Assembly (NCBI RefSeq): GCF_040907265.1
Contig: NZ_JBFOHP010000002.1
Location: forward strand, 3,496,501-3,560,500
Origin: Streptomyces sclerotialus
GTDB taxonomy: Bacteria; Actinomycetota; Actinomycetes; Streptomycetales; Streptomycetaceae
Direction of reading: 5' to 3'
DNA: 64,000 nucleotides
Part shown: positions 23,577-30,954 of the stretch, piece after piece
How positions within the stretch are numbered: the first letter of the stretch is position 1
Layout of the letters: each line of letters opens with the position of its first letter
The notes under the pieces: model-generated
What the model saw: only the letters and a program-made list of their open reading frames with translations
What the model was told of the DNA's origin: nothing
Database searches by the model: none
Made by a program: the position numbers and the translations under genes

Positions 23577-24602
23577 ATGCCGATGACCATGTCCAGGGCG
23601 AGAGTGGCACGCCGGATCGCGACGGCCGCCGCGGTCGGCAGCGGAGGGGTCGGGCTGCTCGGCGTCGCCGCCGTGGGCCTCCTCCTGACCGAGGTGCGGC
23701 TCGCCCGCCGTACGGTCGGCGGCTCCAGCGAGCTGCCGCCGCCCGCCGACGGCCGCTACGGCGCCGCCCTCTGGTACCGCACCGACCGGCCCGCGCTGCG
23801 GCTCGGCTTCCTCGGTGACTCCACGGCGGCCGGGCAGGGCGTCACCCGGCCCCGCCAGACGCCCGGGGCGCTGCTGGCCTCCGGGCTGGCCGCGGTCGCC
23901 GAGCGCCCGGTCGACCTGCGCAACGTCGCGCTGCCCGGTGCCCAGTCCGACGACCTGGAGCGGCAGGTGACGCTGCTGCTGGCGGACGGCCCGGCGCCGG
24001 ACGTCTGCGTGATCATGATCGGCGCGAACGACGTCACGCACCGCATGCCGCCGGCCCGCTCCGTCCGCATGCTCTCGGAGGCGGTGCAGCGGCTGCGCGC
24101 CGCGGGCAGCGAGGTGGTGGTGGGCACCTGCCCCGATCTCGGCACGATCGAGCCGGTGTACCAGCCGCTGCGCTGGGTGGCCCGGCGGCTGAGCAGGCAG
24201 CTGGCCGCCGCCCAGACCATCGGCGTGGTGGAGAACGGCGGGCGGACGGTGTCGCTGGGCGACCTGCTCGGTCCGGAGTTCGAGGCGAACCCGCGGGAGC
24301 TGTTCAGCGCGGACAACTACCACCCCTCGGCCGAGGGGTACGCCACCGCTTCGATGGCCGTGCTGCCCACGCTCTGTGCGGCGCTCGGCCTGTGGCCGGA
24401 GGAGGAGAGCCCGGAGCCGGAGCGGCGCGAGGGCTTCCTGCCGGTCGCCGAGGCGGCCGCGCAGGCGGCGAACGAGGGCGGTACGGAGGTCACCGGCAGC
24501 CGGGCCCCGTGGGCGCTGCTCAAGCACCGCAGGCGGCACCGGATCGCGGCACAGGACGCGGAGGCCGCGGCGGCCGGGGCGGAGGGGGAGGCGACCGCTT
24601 AG
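23577..24602 (+). CDS. SGNH/GDSL-family hydrolase
   Basis: The 341-residue protein begins with a basic stretch and a hydrophobic segment (about 17-38), either a signal anchor or a signal peptide. SGNH blocks follow: GFLGDSTAAGQG with nucleophile Ser82, GAND (149-152) and the Asp-His pair in DNYHPSAEGY (about 247-256). Enzymes of this family are esterases, lipases or deacetylases; the extracytoplasmic substrate is unknown. Start: ATG at 23577 after GGGGAGGTG; a second ATG two codons later is possible. The charged C-terminal tail (from about residue 280) has low complexity. Confidence 0.85.
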   Translation: MPMTMSRARVARRIATAAAVGSGGVGLLGVAAVGLLLTEVRLARRTVGGSSELPPPADGRYGAALWYRTDRPALRLGFLGDSTAAGQGVTRPRQTPGALLASGLAAVAERPVDLRNVALPGAQSDDLERQVTLLLADGPAPDVCVIMIGANDVTHRMPPARSVRMLSEAVQRLRAAGSEVVVGTCPDLGTIEPVYQPLRWVARRLSRQLAAAQTIGVVENGGRTVSLGDLLGPEFEANPRELFSADNYHPSAEGYATASMAVLPTLCAALGLWPEEESPEPERREGFLPVAEAAAQAANEGGTEVTGSRAPWALLKHRRRHRIAAQDAEAAAAGAEGEATA

Positions 24603-24671
24603 CACGGCTCCGGGCGCAGACCGGGCCCACCGGGCTGCGCCGCACCCCTTGCGCGCGGCACGGCGGATGGG

Positions 24672-24708
24672 TAAGCATCCGCTCAGTACGGAGGTAAGCA
24701 GCCGCTTA
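24672..24708. promoter_or_regulatory. Twin operator-like sites upstream of thiolase gene
   Basis: Two copies of a 14-base motif lie 23 bases apart: TAAGCATCCGCTCA (24672-24685) and TAAGCAGCCGCTTA (24695-24708). The second is an inverted repeat (TAAGC/GCTTA). Such spaced TAAGC..GCTTA palindromes are typical of TetR-family operators of fatty-acid metabolism genes. They lie about 105-140 bases before the thiolase start. No TetR gene is adjacent. Confidence 0.5.
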
Positions 24709-24813
24709 GAAAAGAGGTCCGCATCACAGCGCAAGAACCGTGACCTTCGCTGTACGCGCAGGTAGCTTCCCTCTGTGTCCTGATTCTTCTCCCGTCCCGT
24801 CTGGAGCCGCGTG

Positions 24814-26034
24814 ATGCCCGAAGCCGTGATCGTCTCTGCTGCCCGCTCCCCGATCGGCCGCGCCTTCAAGGGCTCCCTGAAGGACCTGCGCCCGGACGAC
24901 CTGACCGCCGAGATCATCAAGGCCGCGCTGGCCAAGGTCCCCGAGCTGGACCCGAAGGACATCGACGACCTGATGCTCGGCTGCGGCCTGCCCGGCGGCG
25001 AGCAGGGCAACAACCTGGGCCGCATCGTGGCCGTGCAGATGGGCATGGACCACCTGCCCGGCTGCACGGTCACCCGGTACTGCTCCTCGTCCCTGCAGAC
25101 CTCCCGGATGGCGCTGCACGCCATCAAGGCGGGCGAGGGCGACGTCTTCATCTCGGCCGGCGTGGAGACCGTCTCCCGCTTCGCCAAGGGCAACTCCGAC
25201 AGCCTGCCGGACACCCACAACCCGCTCTTCGCCGAGGCCGAGGCGCGCACCGCCGCGGTCGCCGAGCAGGAGGGCACCACCTGGCACGACCCGCGCGAGG
25301 ACGGCCTGGTCCCCGACCCGTACATCGCGATGGGCCAGACCGCGGAGAACCTCGCCCGGGCCAAGGGCATCACCCGCCAGGACATGGACGAGTTCGGCGT
25401 ACGGTCCCAGAACCTCGCCGAGCAGGCCATCAAGAACGGCTTCTGGGAGCGGGAGATCACCCCGGTCACCCTGCCCGACGGCACGGTCGTCTCGAAGGAC
25501 GACGGCCCGCGCGCGGGCGTCACGATGGAGGGCGTGCAGGGCCTCAAGCCCGTCTTCCGCCCCGACGGCCTGGTCACCGCCGGCAACTGCTGCCCGCTCA
25601 ACGACGGCGCGGCGGCGCTGGTGATCATGTCCGACACCAAGGCGCGCGAGCTGGGCCTGACCCCGCTGGCCCGCATCGTGTCCACCGGCGTCTCGGGCCT
25701 CTCCCCCGAGATCATGGGCCTGGGCCCGGTCGAGGCCTCGAAGCAGGCGCTGCGGCGCGCGGGCCTGTCCATCGGCGACATCGACCTGGTCGAGATCAAC
25801 GAGGCGTTCGCCGCGCAGGTCATCCCGTCCTACCGGGACCTGGGCATCGACCTCGACAAGCTGAACGTCAACGGCGGCGCGATCGCGGTCGGGCACCCCT
25901 TCGGCATGACCGGCGCCCGCATCACCGGCACGCTGATCAATTCCCTCCAGTGGCACGACAAGCAGTTCGGCCTGGAGACCATGTGCGTCGGCGGCGGCCA
26001 GGGCATGGCGATGGTCATCGAACGGCTGAGCTGA
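24814..26034 (+). CDS. Acetyl-CoA C-acyltransferase (thiolase)
   Basis: This 406-residue thiolase has the acylation Cys90 in [11 protein letters not shown], the EINEAFAAQ motif, [10 protein letters not shown] with the catalytic His near 361, and the deprotonating Cys near 391 in CVGGGQGMA. These are all catalytic residues expected for a degradative or biosynthetic acetyl-CoA acetyltransferase. It probably serves beta-oxidation. Start: ATG at 24814 with GGAG seven bases upstream is preferred over the GTG at 24811. Its upstream region carries two operator-like sites, suggesting fatty-acid-responsive control. Confidence 0.92.
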   Translation: MPEAVIVSAARSPIGRAFKGSLKDLRPDDLTAEIIKAALAKVPELDPKDIDDLMLGCGLPGGEQGNNLGRIVAVQMGMDHLPGCTVTRYCSSSLQTSRMALHAIKAGEGDVFISAGVETVSRFAKGNSDSLPDTHNPLFAEAEARTAAVAEQEGTTWHDPREDGLVPDPYIAMGQTAENLARAKGITRQDMDEFGVRSQNLAEQAIKNGFWEREITPVTLPDGTVVSKDDGPRAGVTMEGVQGLKPVFRPDGLVTAGNCCPLNDGAAALVIMSDTKARELGLTPLARIVSTGVSGLSPEIMGLGPVEASKQALRRAGLSIGDIDLVEINEAFAAQVIPSYRDLGIDLDKLNVNGGAIAVGHPFGMTGARITGTLINSLQWHDKQFGLETMCVGGGQGMAMVIERLS

Positions 26035-26141
26035 CGGTCACCGCCGTCCCACCCGTGCCGTTGCGGACCGTACGTGTCAACTCCGGCACCCACAGCAACG
26101 TTTGGTGACACCCGTCACCTGGTGACGAGATCGTTGTGCTA

Positions 26142-26177
26142 ACTCCCCCAGGATTGTGATGTACGCCCTGGGGGAGT
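26142..26177 (+). terminator. Hairpin terminator after thiolase
   Basis: ACTCCCCCAGG (26142-26152) and CCTGGGGGAGT (26167-26177) pair perfectly with a 14-base loop and are followed by a GTTTT run. A 13-base palindrome GTCACCTGGTGAC (26115-26127) lies just before it. Confidence 0.65.
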
Positions 26178-26327
26178 CGCGTTTTCCCAGGTCGAACGGG
26201 GGTCACTCGAACGTACGAGGCCCTGGGTCACCAGCATTTGGGGACATAGTGCACTGCAAACGGTCGCCGACCCACGGCAGGCTGAGGTAGGAAGTCGGGG
26301 GGACATTCTGCTACCGGGAGTACGCCA

Positions 26328-27218
26328 GTGACCGCCATCACCACCCTCCTGCTGCCGGCCGCGGCCATCGCCGTGGCACTGGGAGCGGCCTCCCTGCACA
26401 CCGCTCGCACCCTGCGCCGCGAGGTCGCCGGGCTGCGGGCCGAACTCCGCGCCGCCCGTGAGGACGGCGCCGCGGCCCTCGCCGCCATTCCCGCCGCCCG
26501 CCCGGCACCCGCCTCCGAGACCCCGCTGGAGGACATACGGGCCGCGGTGGCCGACGCGCTCGCCGAGGAGCGGGAGCGCGAGCTCGCCGAGGCGCGGGCC
26601 TTCTGGGCCGCCCAGGAGGCCCGGGACGCCGCCGACTCGCCCTCACTCATGACGGGCCCCGCGACGCCCGGCGAGGAGACCGCGCACGGCGACGGCTTCG
26701 ACCGCTTCTACCTGCCGCGGCAGGCCGACTTCGCGGGCCTGGACCCCGACGTGCTGGGCTCCGAGCCGCTCTTCGGCATGGACGAGGTGGACCTGGAGCC
26801 GGTGGACGCCGCGACCGACGGGGCCGCCGAGGAGACCGAGTCCGCCGAGCTGGCCGCCGCGCGCCGGCGCCACCCCTCGCACCCGGACTTCTCGCCCTCC
26901 CCCGCCGTCGGCGACCACGAGCGCACCGTGGCGCGCCTGGAGGAGCTGGCCGAGGACCGTACGCCGCTGGCCGACGTCCGCCCCGGCCCGCTGGGCACCC
27001 TGGACGTCTACGTCTTCGCCGACGGCACGACCGTCTGCATGACGCCCGGCCACCGCGAGACGGCCGAGCGGGTCGCCGAGGCGCTCCGTGAGGGCCGTAC
27101 GGCCGTACTGCTGGGCGGCTCGGGCGTCTCCGGCGCGTACGCGCTGACCTTCGCCTGGGGCGAGGGCCGCGACGACAGCGTCTACATCCTCGCCGACCGG
27201 GTCATCGCCTCCCTCTGA
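26328..27218 (+). CDS. Conserved hypothetical protein with N-terminal membrane anchor
   Basis: The 296-residue protein starts with one hydrophobic segment (about 3-22) followed by a helical, Ala/Glu-rich stretch likely to form a coiled coil (about 25-100), then an acidic linker. The C-terminal ~70 residues (TLDVYVFADGTTVCMTPGHRE.. through DSVYILADRVI) look like a compact alpha/beta domain. I do not recognise a named family. Start: GTG at 26328 with GGGAG upstream. It is a stand-alone gene between two terminator-like regions. Confidence 0.65.
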   Translation: MTAITTLLLPAAAIAVALGAASLHTARTLRREVAGLRAELRAAREDGAAALAAIPAARPAPASETPLEDIRAAVADALAEERERELAEARAFWAAQEARDAADSPSLMTGPATPGEETAHGDGFDRFYLPRQADFAGLDPDVLGSEPLFGMDEVDLEPVDAATDGAAEETESAELAAARRRHPSHPDFSPSPAVGDHERTVARLEELAEDRTPLADVRPGPLGTLDVYVFADGTTVCMTPGHRETAERVAEALREGRTAVLLGGSGVSGAYALTFAWGEGRDDSVYILADRVIASL

Positions 27219-27315
27219 GGCGCCCCGCCGGCCGGTCCACGCCGACCGGACCCGCCGCCTCCACGGCGGCCCTTCCCTTTGGACCGGGCCCGGCACCCGC
27301 CCGGTCCCGGACCGC

Positions 27316-27636
27316 TCAGCAGCGCGCGGCGGTCCTCCGTACCTCTTCCACGGCCTGTGCCACGTCCTCGGCGCGGGCCGTTTCCGCGTCCCGCAACGCG
27401 TACGCCAAATCATGGCCGGCCACCGCCACTTGGTCACCGACCGCGAACAGCCCGGCGTCCGGCAGCTCGCGCGGCTCCGTGTCCGGTTCCTCCAGACGCT
27501 GCGCGCGCAGCACGAATTCCCTGGCGAGGGCGAGTCCTTCGGCCGCGGCGCCCCGCGCCAGGGCGCTCTGCGGGAGGGCCCGGAGGCGGTCGGCGAGGGC
27601 GTCCGCCGCGGTCTGCAAAGGCATCACGTCAAGCAC
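27316..27636 (-). CDS. Small hypothetical protein
   Basis: The 106 residues are mostly helical and Ala/Arg/Glu-rich (ADALADRLRALPQSALARGAA; TARAEDVAQAVEEVRRTA) with no recognisable domain. The GTG at 27636 is the first start with the full helix; an ATG at 27624 is an alternative, and neither has a convincing ribosome site. It converges on the 296-residue gene and diverges from the DUF4287 gene. Confidence 0.55.
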   Translation of the reverse strand: MLDVMPLQTAADALADRLRALPQSALARGAAAEGLALAREFVLRAQRLEEPDTEPRELPDAGLFAVGDQVAVAGHDLAYALRDAETARAEDVAQAVEEVRRTAARC

Positions 27637-27734
27637 GGCATGAGCCTATGCGGCACTCCCGGGTGGTTGCCAACGCCGGAACGCTCAGGCACGGTGTGCT
27701 GAAGGACCAGCATCGAACGCGTGCGGAGGCGCCG

Positions 27735-27965
27735 ATGTCCCAAGTCTTCTCCGAAGAGACCCACCGGAACCTGCTCTCCCGTATTCCCCACTGCACCGGC
27801 CGCGAAGTCTCCGAATGGCTTCGCACGGTCGAGGAAGGCCCCGCACTCTTCCGCTTCGAGGAGAAGGTCAGCTGGCTCCGGGGCGCGCACAACCTCGCCT
27901 ACGGACACGCCAAGGCGATCGTGCACGAGTACGACCTGCGGCGCGCGGCCCGGAAGTTGTTCTAG
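27735..27965 (+). CDS. DUF4287-domain small protein
   Basis: This 76-residue protein matches the DUF4287 pattern: RNLLSRIPHCTGREVSEWL followed by a central FRFEEKVSWLRG and GHAKAIVHEYDLRRA. It is cytoplasmic and of unknown function. Start: ATG at 27735 with GGAGG six bases upstream. A strong hairpin follows. Confidence 0.8.
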   Translation: MSQVFSEETHRNLLSRIPHCTGREVSEWLRTVEEGPALFRFEEKVSWLRGAHNLAYGHAKAIVHEYDLRRAARKLF

Positions 27966-28020
27966 CGGACGTTCCCGTGCCCGGCCCGGTCCCGTGACCG
28001 GACCGCGCCGGAAACCCGAA

Positions 28021-28052
28021 GGGCCCGCGGGAGGCGTACCTCCCACGGGCCC
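28021..28052. terminator. Bidirectional hairpin terminator
   Basis: GGGCCCGCGGGAGG (28021-28034) pairs with CCTCCCACGGGCCC (28039-28052) with one mismatch and a CGTA loop. It sits between the convergent DUF4287 and Bax-inhibitor genes. Confidence 0.75.
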
Positions 28053-28096
28053 TTCGCCGCGTCCGGGCACCGCACGGCGCCCGGACCCGGCAGGCG

Positions 28097-28981
28097 CTAA
28101 TCGTCGCCGTTGAGGATGGCGACCAGGCGCAGCATCTCCAGGTAGATCCACACCAGGGTCATGGTGAGGCCGAAGGCCGCGAGCCAGGACTCCTCACGCG
28201 GCGCGCCGTAGGCGATGCCGTCCTCGACCTGCTTGAAGTCCAGGGCGAGGAAGAGCGCGCCGAGCAGCACGCCGACGATGCCGAAGACGACGCCCAGGCC
28301 GCCGCTGCGGAAGCCGAGGCCGTCACCGCCGCCGAACGCCATGAACAGCAGGTTGACGACCTGCAGCAGCAGGAAGCCCATGGCGGCGATGATCACGAAG
28401 CGGGTGAACCGCGCGTTGACCCGCACGAGGCGGGTCTTGTAGGCGACGAGCATCACGACGAAGACCGCCATGGTGCCCAGCACCGCCTGCATGGGCGCGC
28501 CGGGGGCCACCCACTGGTTGATCGCGTTGCTGATCGCGCCGAGGAAGAGGCCCTCGAAGGCGGCGTACGCCAGGATCAGGGGCGGCGACGCCTTGCGCTT
28601 GAACGACTGGACCAGGCCGAGCACCATCGCGATCAGCGCGGCGCCGATGGCCAGGCCCATGGACAGGTCCAGGACCCACGCCACGGTGGCGCCGGCGACG
28701 ACGGTGCCGAGCGTGAGGGCCGTACGGACGACGACGTCGTCCATGGTCATCGGGCGGGTCTGCGGGACGTACGGCGGGGCCTGCGTCACATCCTGCTGGC
28801 CCTGGGCGTACGGGTTACCGCCCGCGTACGGATTCGCGTCCGCGTAGGGGGCCTGTCCGGCGTACGGGTTGTTCCCCGCGTAAGGGTTGGCGGCGCCCCC
28901 GGCCTGCGGCGGCGCATTGAAGCCGGCGTAGCCGTTTCGGCTGAACCCCCGTCGCGAGAAGACCGGGTTGCTGCTCCTCAT
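28097..28981 (-). CDS. Bax inhibitor-1/YccA-family integral membrane protein
   Basis: The 294 residues begin with a disordered, repeat-rich tail of NPYAG-type repeats (about 30-62), then seven membrane segments of the Bax inhibitor-1 (TMBIM/YccA) fold. Family relatives are pH-sensitive calcium-leak channels; the role in Streptomyces is not established. Start: ATG at 28981 after GGAGGAGTGAG. The NPYAG repeat tail is common in actinobacterial members and probably cytoplasmic. Confidence 0.9.
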   Translation of the reverse strand: MRSSNPVFSRRGFSRNGYAGFNAPPQAGGAANPYAGNNPYAGQAPYADANPYAGGNPYAQGQQDVTQAPPYVPQTRPMTMDDVVVRTALTLGTVVAGATVAWVLDLSMGLAIGAALIAMVLGLVQSFKRKASPPLILAYAAFEGLFLGAISNAINQWVAPGAPMQAVLGTMAVFVVMLVAYKTRLVRVNARFTRFVIIAAMGFLLLQVVNLLFMAFGGGDGLGFRSGGLGVVFGIVGVLLGALFLALDFKQVEDGIAYGAPREESWLAAFGLTMTLVWIYLEMLRLVAILNGDD

Positions 28982-29055
28982 CTCACTCCTCCATGGCCGC
29001 CCTGCGCGGCCTTGGCCTCAAGGGTAATGGCTTGGCAAAGCCACGTCCCTACTCC

Positions 29056-29301
29056 TCAGGCAGGATCTTTGGACGCGTACCCCAGGAAGTCCACCCATGC
29101 ACGTTCCGTGAACGCGAGGGACGCCTCCGGCGCCTTGGAATCACGCACGTGCACCCCGCCGGGGGCGGCCGCGACCTCTACACAGTCGTTGCCGTTACTG
29201 CTGTCGCTGTAGCTGCTCTTTGTCCACGCGACTTCGACGCAGTCCTCGCCGTTGCTGCTACTGCTGTAGCTGCTCTTCATCCAGGTCAGCTCGTCGATCA
29301 C
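29056..29301 (-). CDS. DUF397 protein with an internal tandem duplication
   Basis: This 81-residue protein belongs to the DUF397 family (W-x-KSSYS..NG-x-DCVEVA, then VHVRDSK). The W-to-VEVA block occurs twice: WMKSSYSSSSNGEDCVEVA, then WTKSSYSDSSNGNDCVEVA, a 19-residue tandem duplication that ordinary members lack. Start: GTG at 29301 after GGAG, one base past the stop of the upstream DUF397 gene. DUF397 proteins are small partners of WhiJ/AbaA-type regulators in Streptomyces. Confidence 0.82.
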   Translation of the reverse strand: MIDELTWMKSSYSSSSNGEDCVEVAWTKSSYSDSSNGNDCVEVAAAPGGVHVRDSKAPEASLAFTERAWVDFLGYASKDPA

Positions 29302-29302
29302 A

Positions 29303-29485
29303 TCAGGTCTCCGATACGTACGTGACAAATGCGCTCCACGCCCCGCACGCGAAGGTCAGCTGCGGGCCCCGCACATCCTTGGAATCCCGCACACGGACCG
29401 CGTCGGGGTCCGTCGCGACCTCGACGCAGTCGGGCCCGTCATCCGTGCTGTAGCTGCTCTTTATCCACTCCGACTTGAGCGTCAC
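29303..29485 (-). CDS. DUF397-domain protein
   Basis: The 60-residue protein has the single-copy DUF397 pattern: WIKSSYST, DGPDCVEVA, VRVRDSKD and AWSAFVTYV. Start: GTG at 29485, overlapping the stop of the XRE gene (GTGA), so the two are translationally coupled. DUF397 proteins act with XRE-DUF5753 regulators in several developmental and antibiotic-control loci. Confidence 0.85.
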   Translation of the reverse strand: MTLKSEWIKSSYSTDDGPDCVEVATDPDAVRVRDSKDVRGPQLTFACGAWSAFVTYVSET

Positions 29486-30309
29486 GTCTCTCCCCGCGCT
29501 TTCTCGATGAAGGCCAGCGATTCTTGGGGCGTGAGCGCCTGCGCCCGGATGGCCCCGTACCGGACGCCGAGGATCTGAGCCTCTTTGGGGTCGGCAATCA
29601 CACGGCTGGTGAGCTGCACCTCCGTGTGCCCGACCGAGGTGCCGTCGTTGAGCCTGAGCAACAGGAAGGAACCGCCTAGTCCGGAGTTCTCCTCACATTT
29701 CAGAGGCAGCACCTGGAGATCCACATTCCGCAACCGTCCAAGCTCCAACAGACGTTCGAGCTGCTCACGCATCACCATTCTGCCCCCGATAGGGCGGCGC
29801 AGCGTCGACTCGCACTGCACGAAACTGAAGACGGGGCGGGCGGTGGCGCCGTCGAAGATCCCCTGGCGGGCCATGCGGGCCGTCAACCGCCGCTCCAGTT
29901 CCTCGTCGGCGAAGGGGGGCCTTCGACCACCGAACACTGCCCGCGCGTACCCCTCCGTCTGCAGGAGTCCGTGGATCACCGAGTTGTTGTACGCGCACAG
30001 CTCGACCGCCTGCGCCTCCAGCTTCGCCAGATCGCGGACCTTCTTCGGGTAGCGGGCCTGTTCCACGTCCCGCTTCATCGAGGCGATCTTGCCGTGCGCA
30101 CCCAGCACCTCGTCCGCGCGGTCCAGGTACTCCGCTCTGGGGATGCGCTTGCCCGCCTCGACCTTGTAGACGAGGTTCTCGCTGTACCCGATCGCCTCCC
30201 CGAACTCGGCCGTGCGCAGACCGGCCGCCTCGCGCCAGGCCTTCAGCTGATGTCCGACGACTTCCAGTGCCGCCCCGGAGTCGTCCTCCAGGTCCGGTTC
30301 CCAGTCCAT
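29482..30309 (-). CDS. XRE-family HTH regulator with DUF5753 domain (WhiJ-like)
   Basis: The 275 residues have an N-terminal XRE helix-turn-helix (LRTAEFGEAIGYSENLVYKVEAG, about 29-51 from this start) and a C-terminal DUF5753 region ending in LTPQESLAFIEKARGE. In Streptomyces such proteins, including WhiJ, are developmental repressors released by small partner proteins. ATG at 30309 is preferred because GGAGGGGGCGG lies just upstream. The two DUF397 genes follow in the same operon, and an HATPase gene diverges from it. Confidence 0.88.
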   Translation of the reverse strand: MDWEPDLEDDSGAALEVVGHQLKAWREAAGLRTAEFGEAIGYSENLVYKVEAGKRIPRAEYLDRADEVLGAHGKIASMKRDVEQARYPKKVRDLAKLEAQAVELCAYNNSVIHGLLQTEGYARAVFGGRRPPFADEELERRLTARMARQGIFDGATARPVFSFVQCESTLRRPIGGRMVMREQLERLLELGRLRNVDLQVLPLKCEENSGLGGSFLLLRLNDGTSVGHTEVQLTSRVIADPKEAQILGVRYGAIRAQALTPQESLAFIEKARGET

Positions 30310-30353
30310 TCCCGCCCCCTCCACAGCGCGCGCCCCTCATCAACGGCGCGCAC

Positions 30354-30920
30354 ATGCCGACCGTCACGCTGTACGGACCGGACACTTCCTGGGCAGGCCG
30401 GGACAGTAACCGTGCGTACACGCGGTGCCTCTGTTCAGAGTACGCACACGCCGTCACGCTGAGTGACGTGAATGAGGAAATCGACGCCCGCTTCTTCCGC
30501 CTCTTCCGCGTGCAGCTGTCGGCCACCCGGCGCGGTGCGCGGCTCGCGCGGCTGCTGGCGGCCGAGCACATCCGGGCCTGGGGCCTCCCTACGCTGCTCG
30601 ACGCCGCCGAGCACGTCATCGCCGAACTCGCCGCGAACGCGGCCTCGCACGGGCGCGTGCCGGGGCGGGACTTCCGGCTCCGCGTCGCCGCGGGGCCGGG
30701 CACGCTCCGTATCGAGGTGACCGATGCGCGCGGGGAGCGGGCCCCGGTCCGGCAGCCGCCGGGACGAGGGGAGTCAGGGCGCGGGCTGGTGCTCGTCGAC
30801 GCGCTCGCGGACCGGTGGGGGACCGTGTACGGGCCGGCGCCCTGCAAGACGGTGTGGGCGGAGTTCGACCTGCCACCGTGCGCGGGTACCGACGAACACG
30901 GCCCGGCACGCCCCGTGTGA
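30354..30920 (+). CDS. Anti-sigma-factor-like HATPase (AbaA/RsbW-type)
   Basis: The 188 residues match the GHKL ATPase fold of RsbW-type anti-sigma factors: the N-box helix HVIAELAANAASHG, the G1 segment LRIEVTDARGERAPV and the G2 glycine loop GRGESGRGLVLVDALADRWG. It has no membrane segment or histidine-phosphorylation domain. The start is uncertain: ATG at 30354 lacks a clear ribosome site. It diverges from the XRE-DUF5753 gene; XRE, DUF397 and HATPase genes together form the typical abaA-like arrangement. Its stop lies inside the stem of a hairpin. Confidence 0.78.
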   Translation: MPTVTLYGPDTSWAGRDSNRAYTRCLCSEYAHAVTLSDVNEEIDARFFRLFRVQLSATRRGARLARLLAAEHIRAWGLPTLLDAAEHVIAELAANAASHGRVPGRDFRLRVAAGPGTLRIEVTDARGERAPVRQPPGRGESGRGLVLVDALADRWGTVYGPAPCKTVWAEFDLPPCAGTDEHGPARPV

Positions 30921-30931
30921 GGCGTGCCGGG
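30902..30931. terminator. Hairpin overlapping the HATPase stop codon
   Basis: CCCGGCACGCC (30902-30912) pairs perfectly with GGCGTGCCGGG (30921-30931). It serves the convergent HATPase and MFS genes. Confidence 0.7.
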
Positions 30932-30954
30932 CCGGTCGTCGTGCCGGTCGTGCG

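Noticed and set aside
21990..25823. A 1277-codon open frame on the minus strand covering two rightward genes
   Set aside because: Only the part below 23372 is cystathionine beta-synthase; the rest is antisense to the SGNH and thiolase genes and arises from high GC content.
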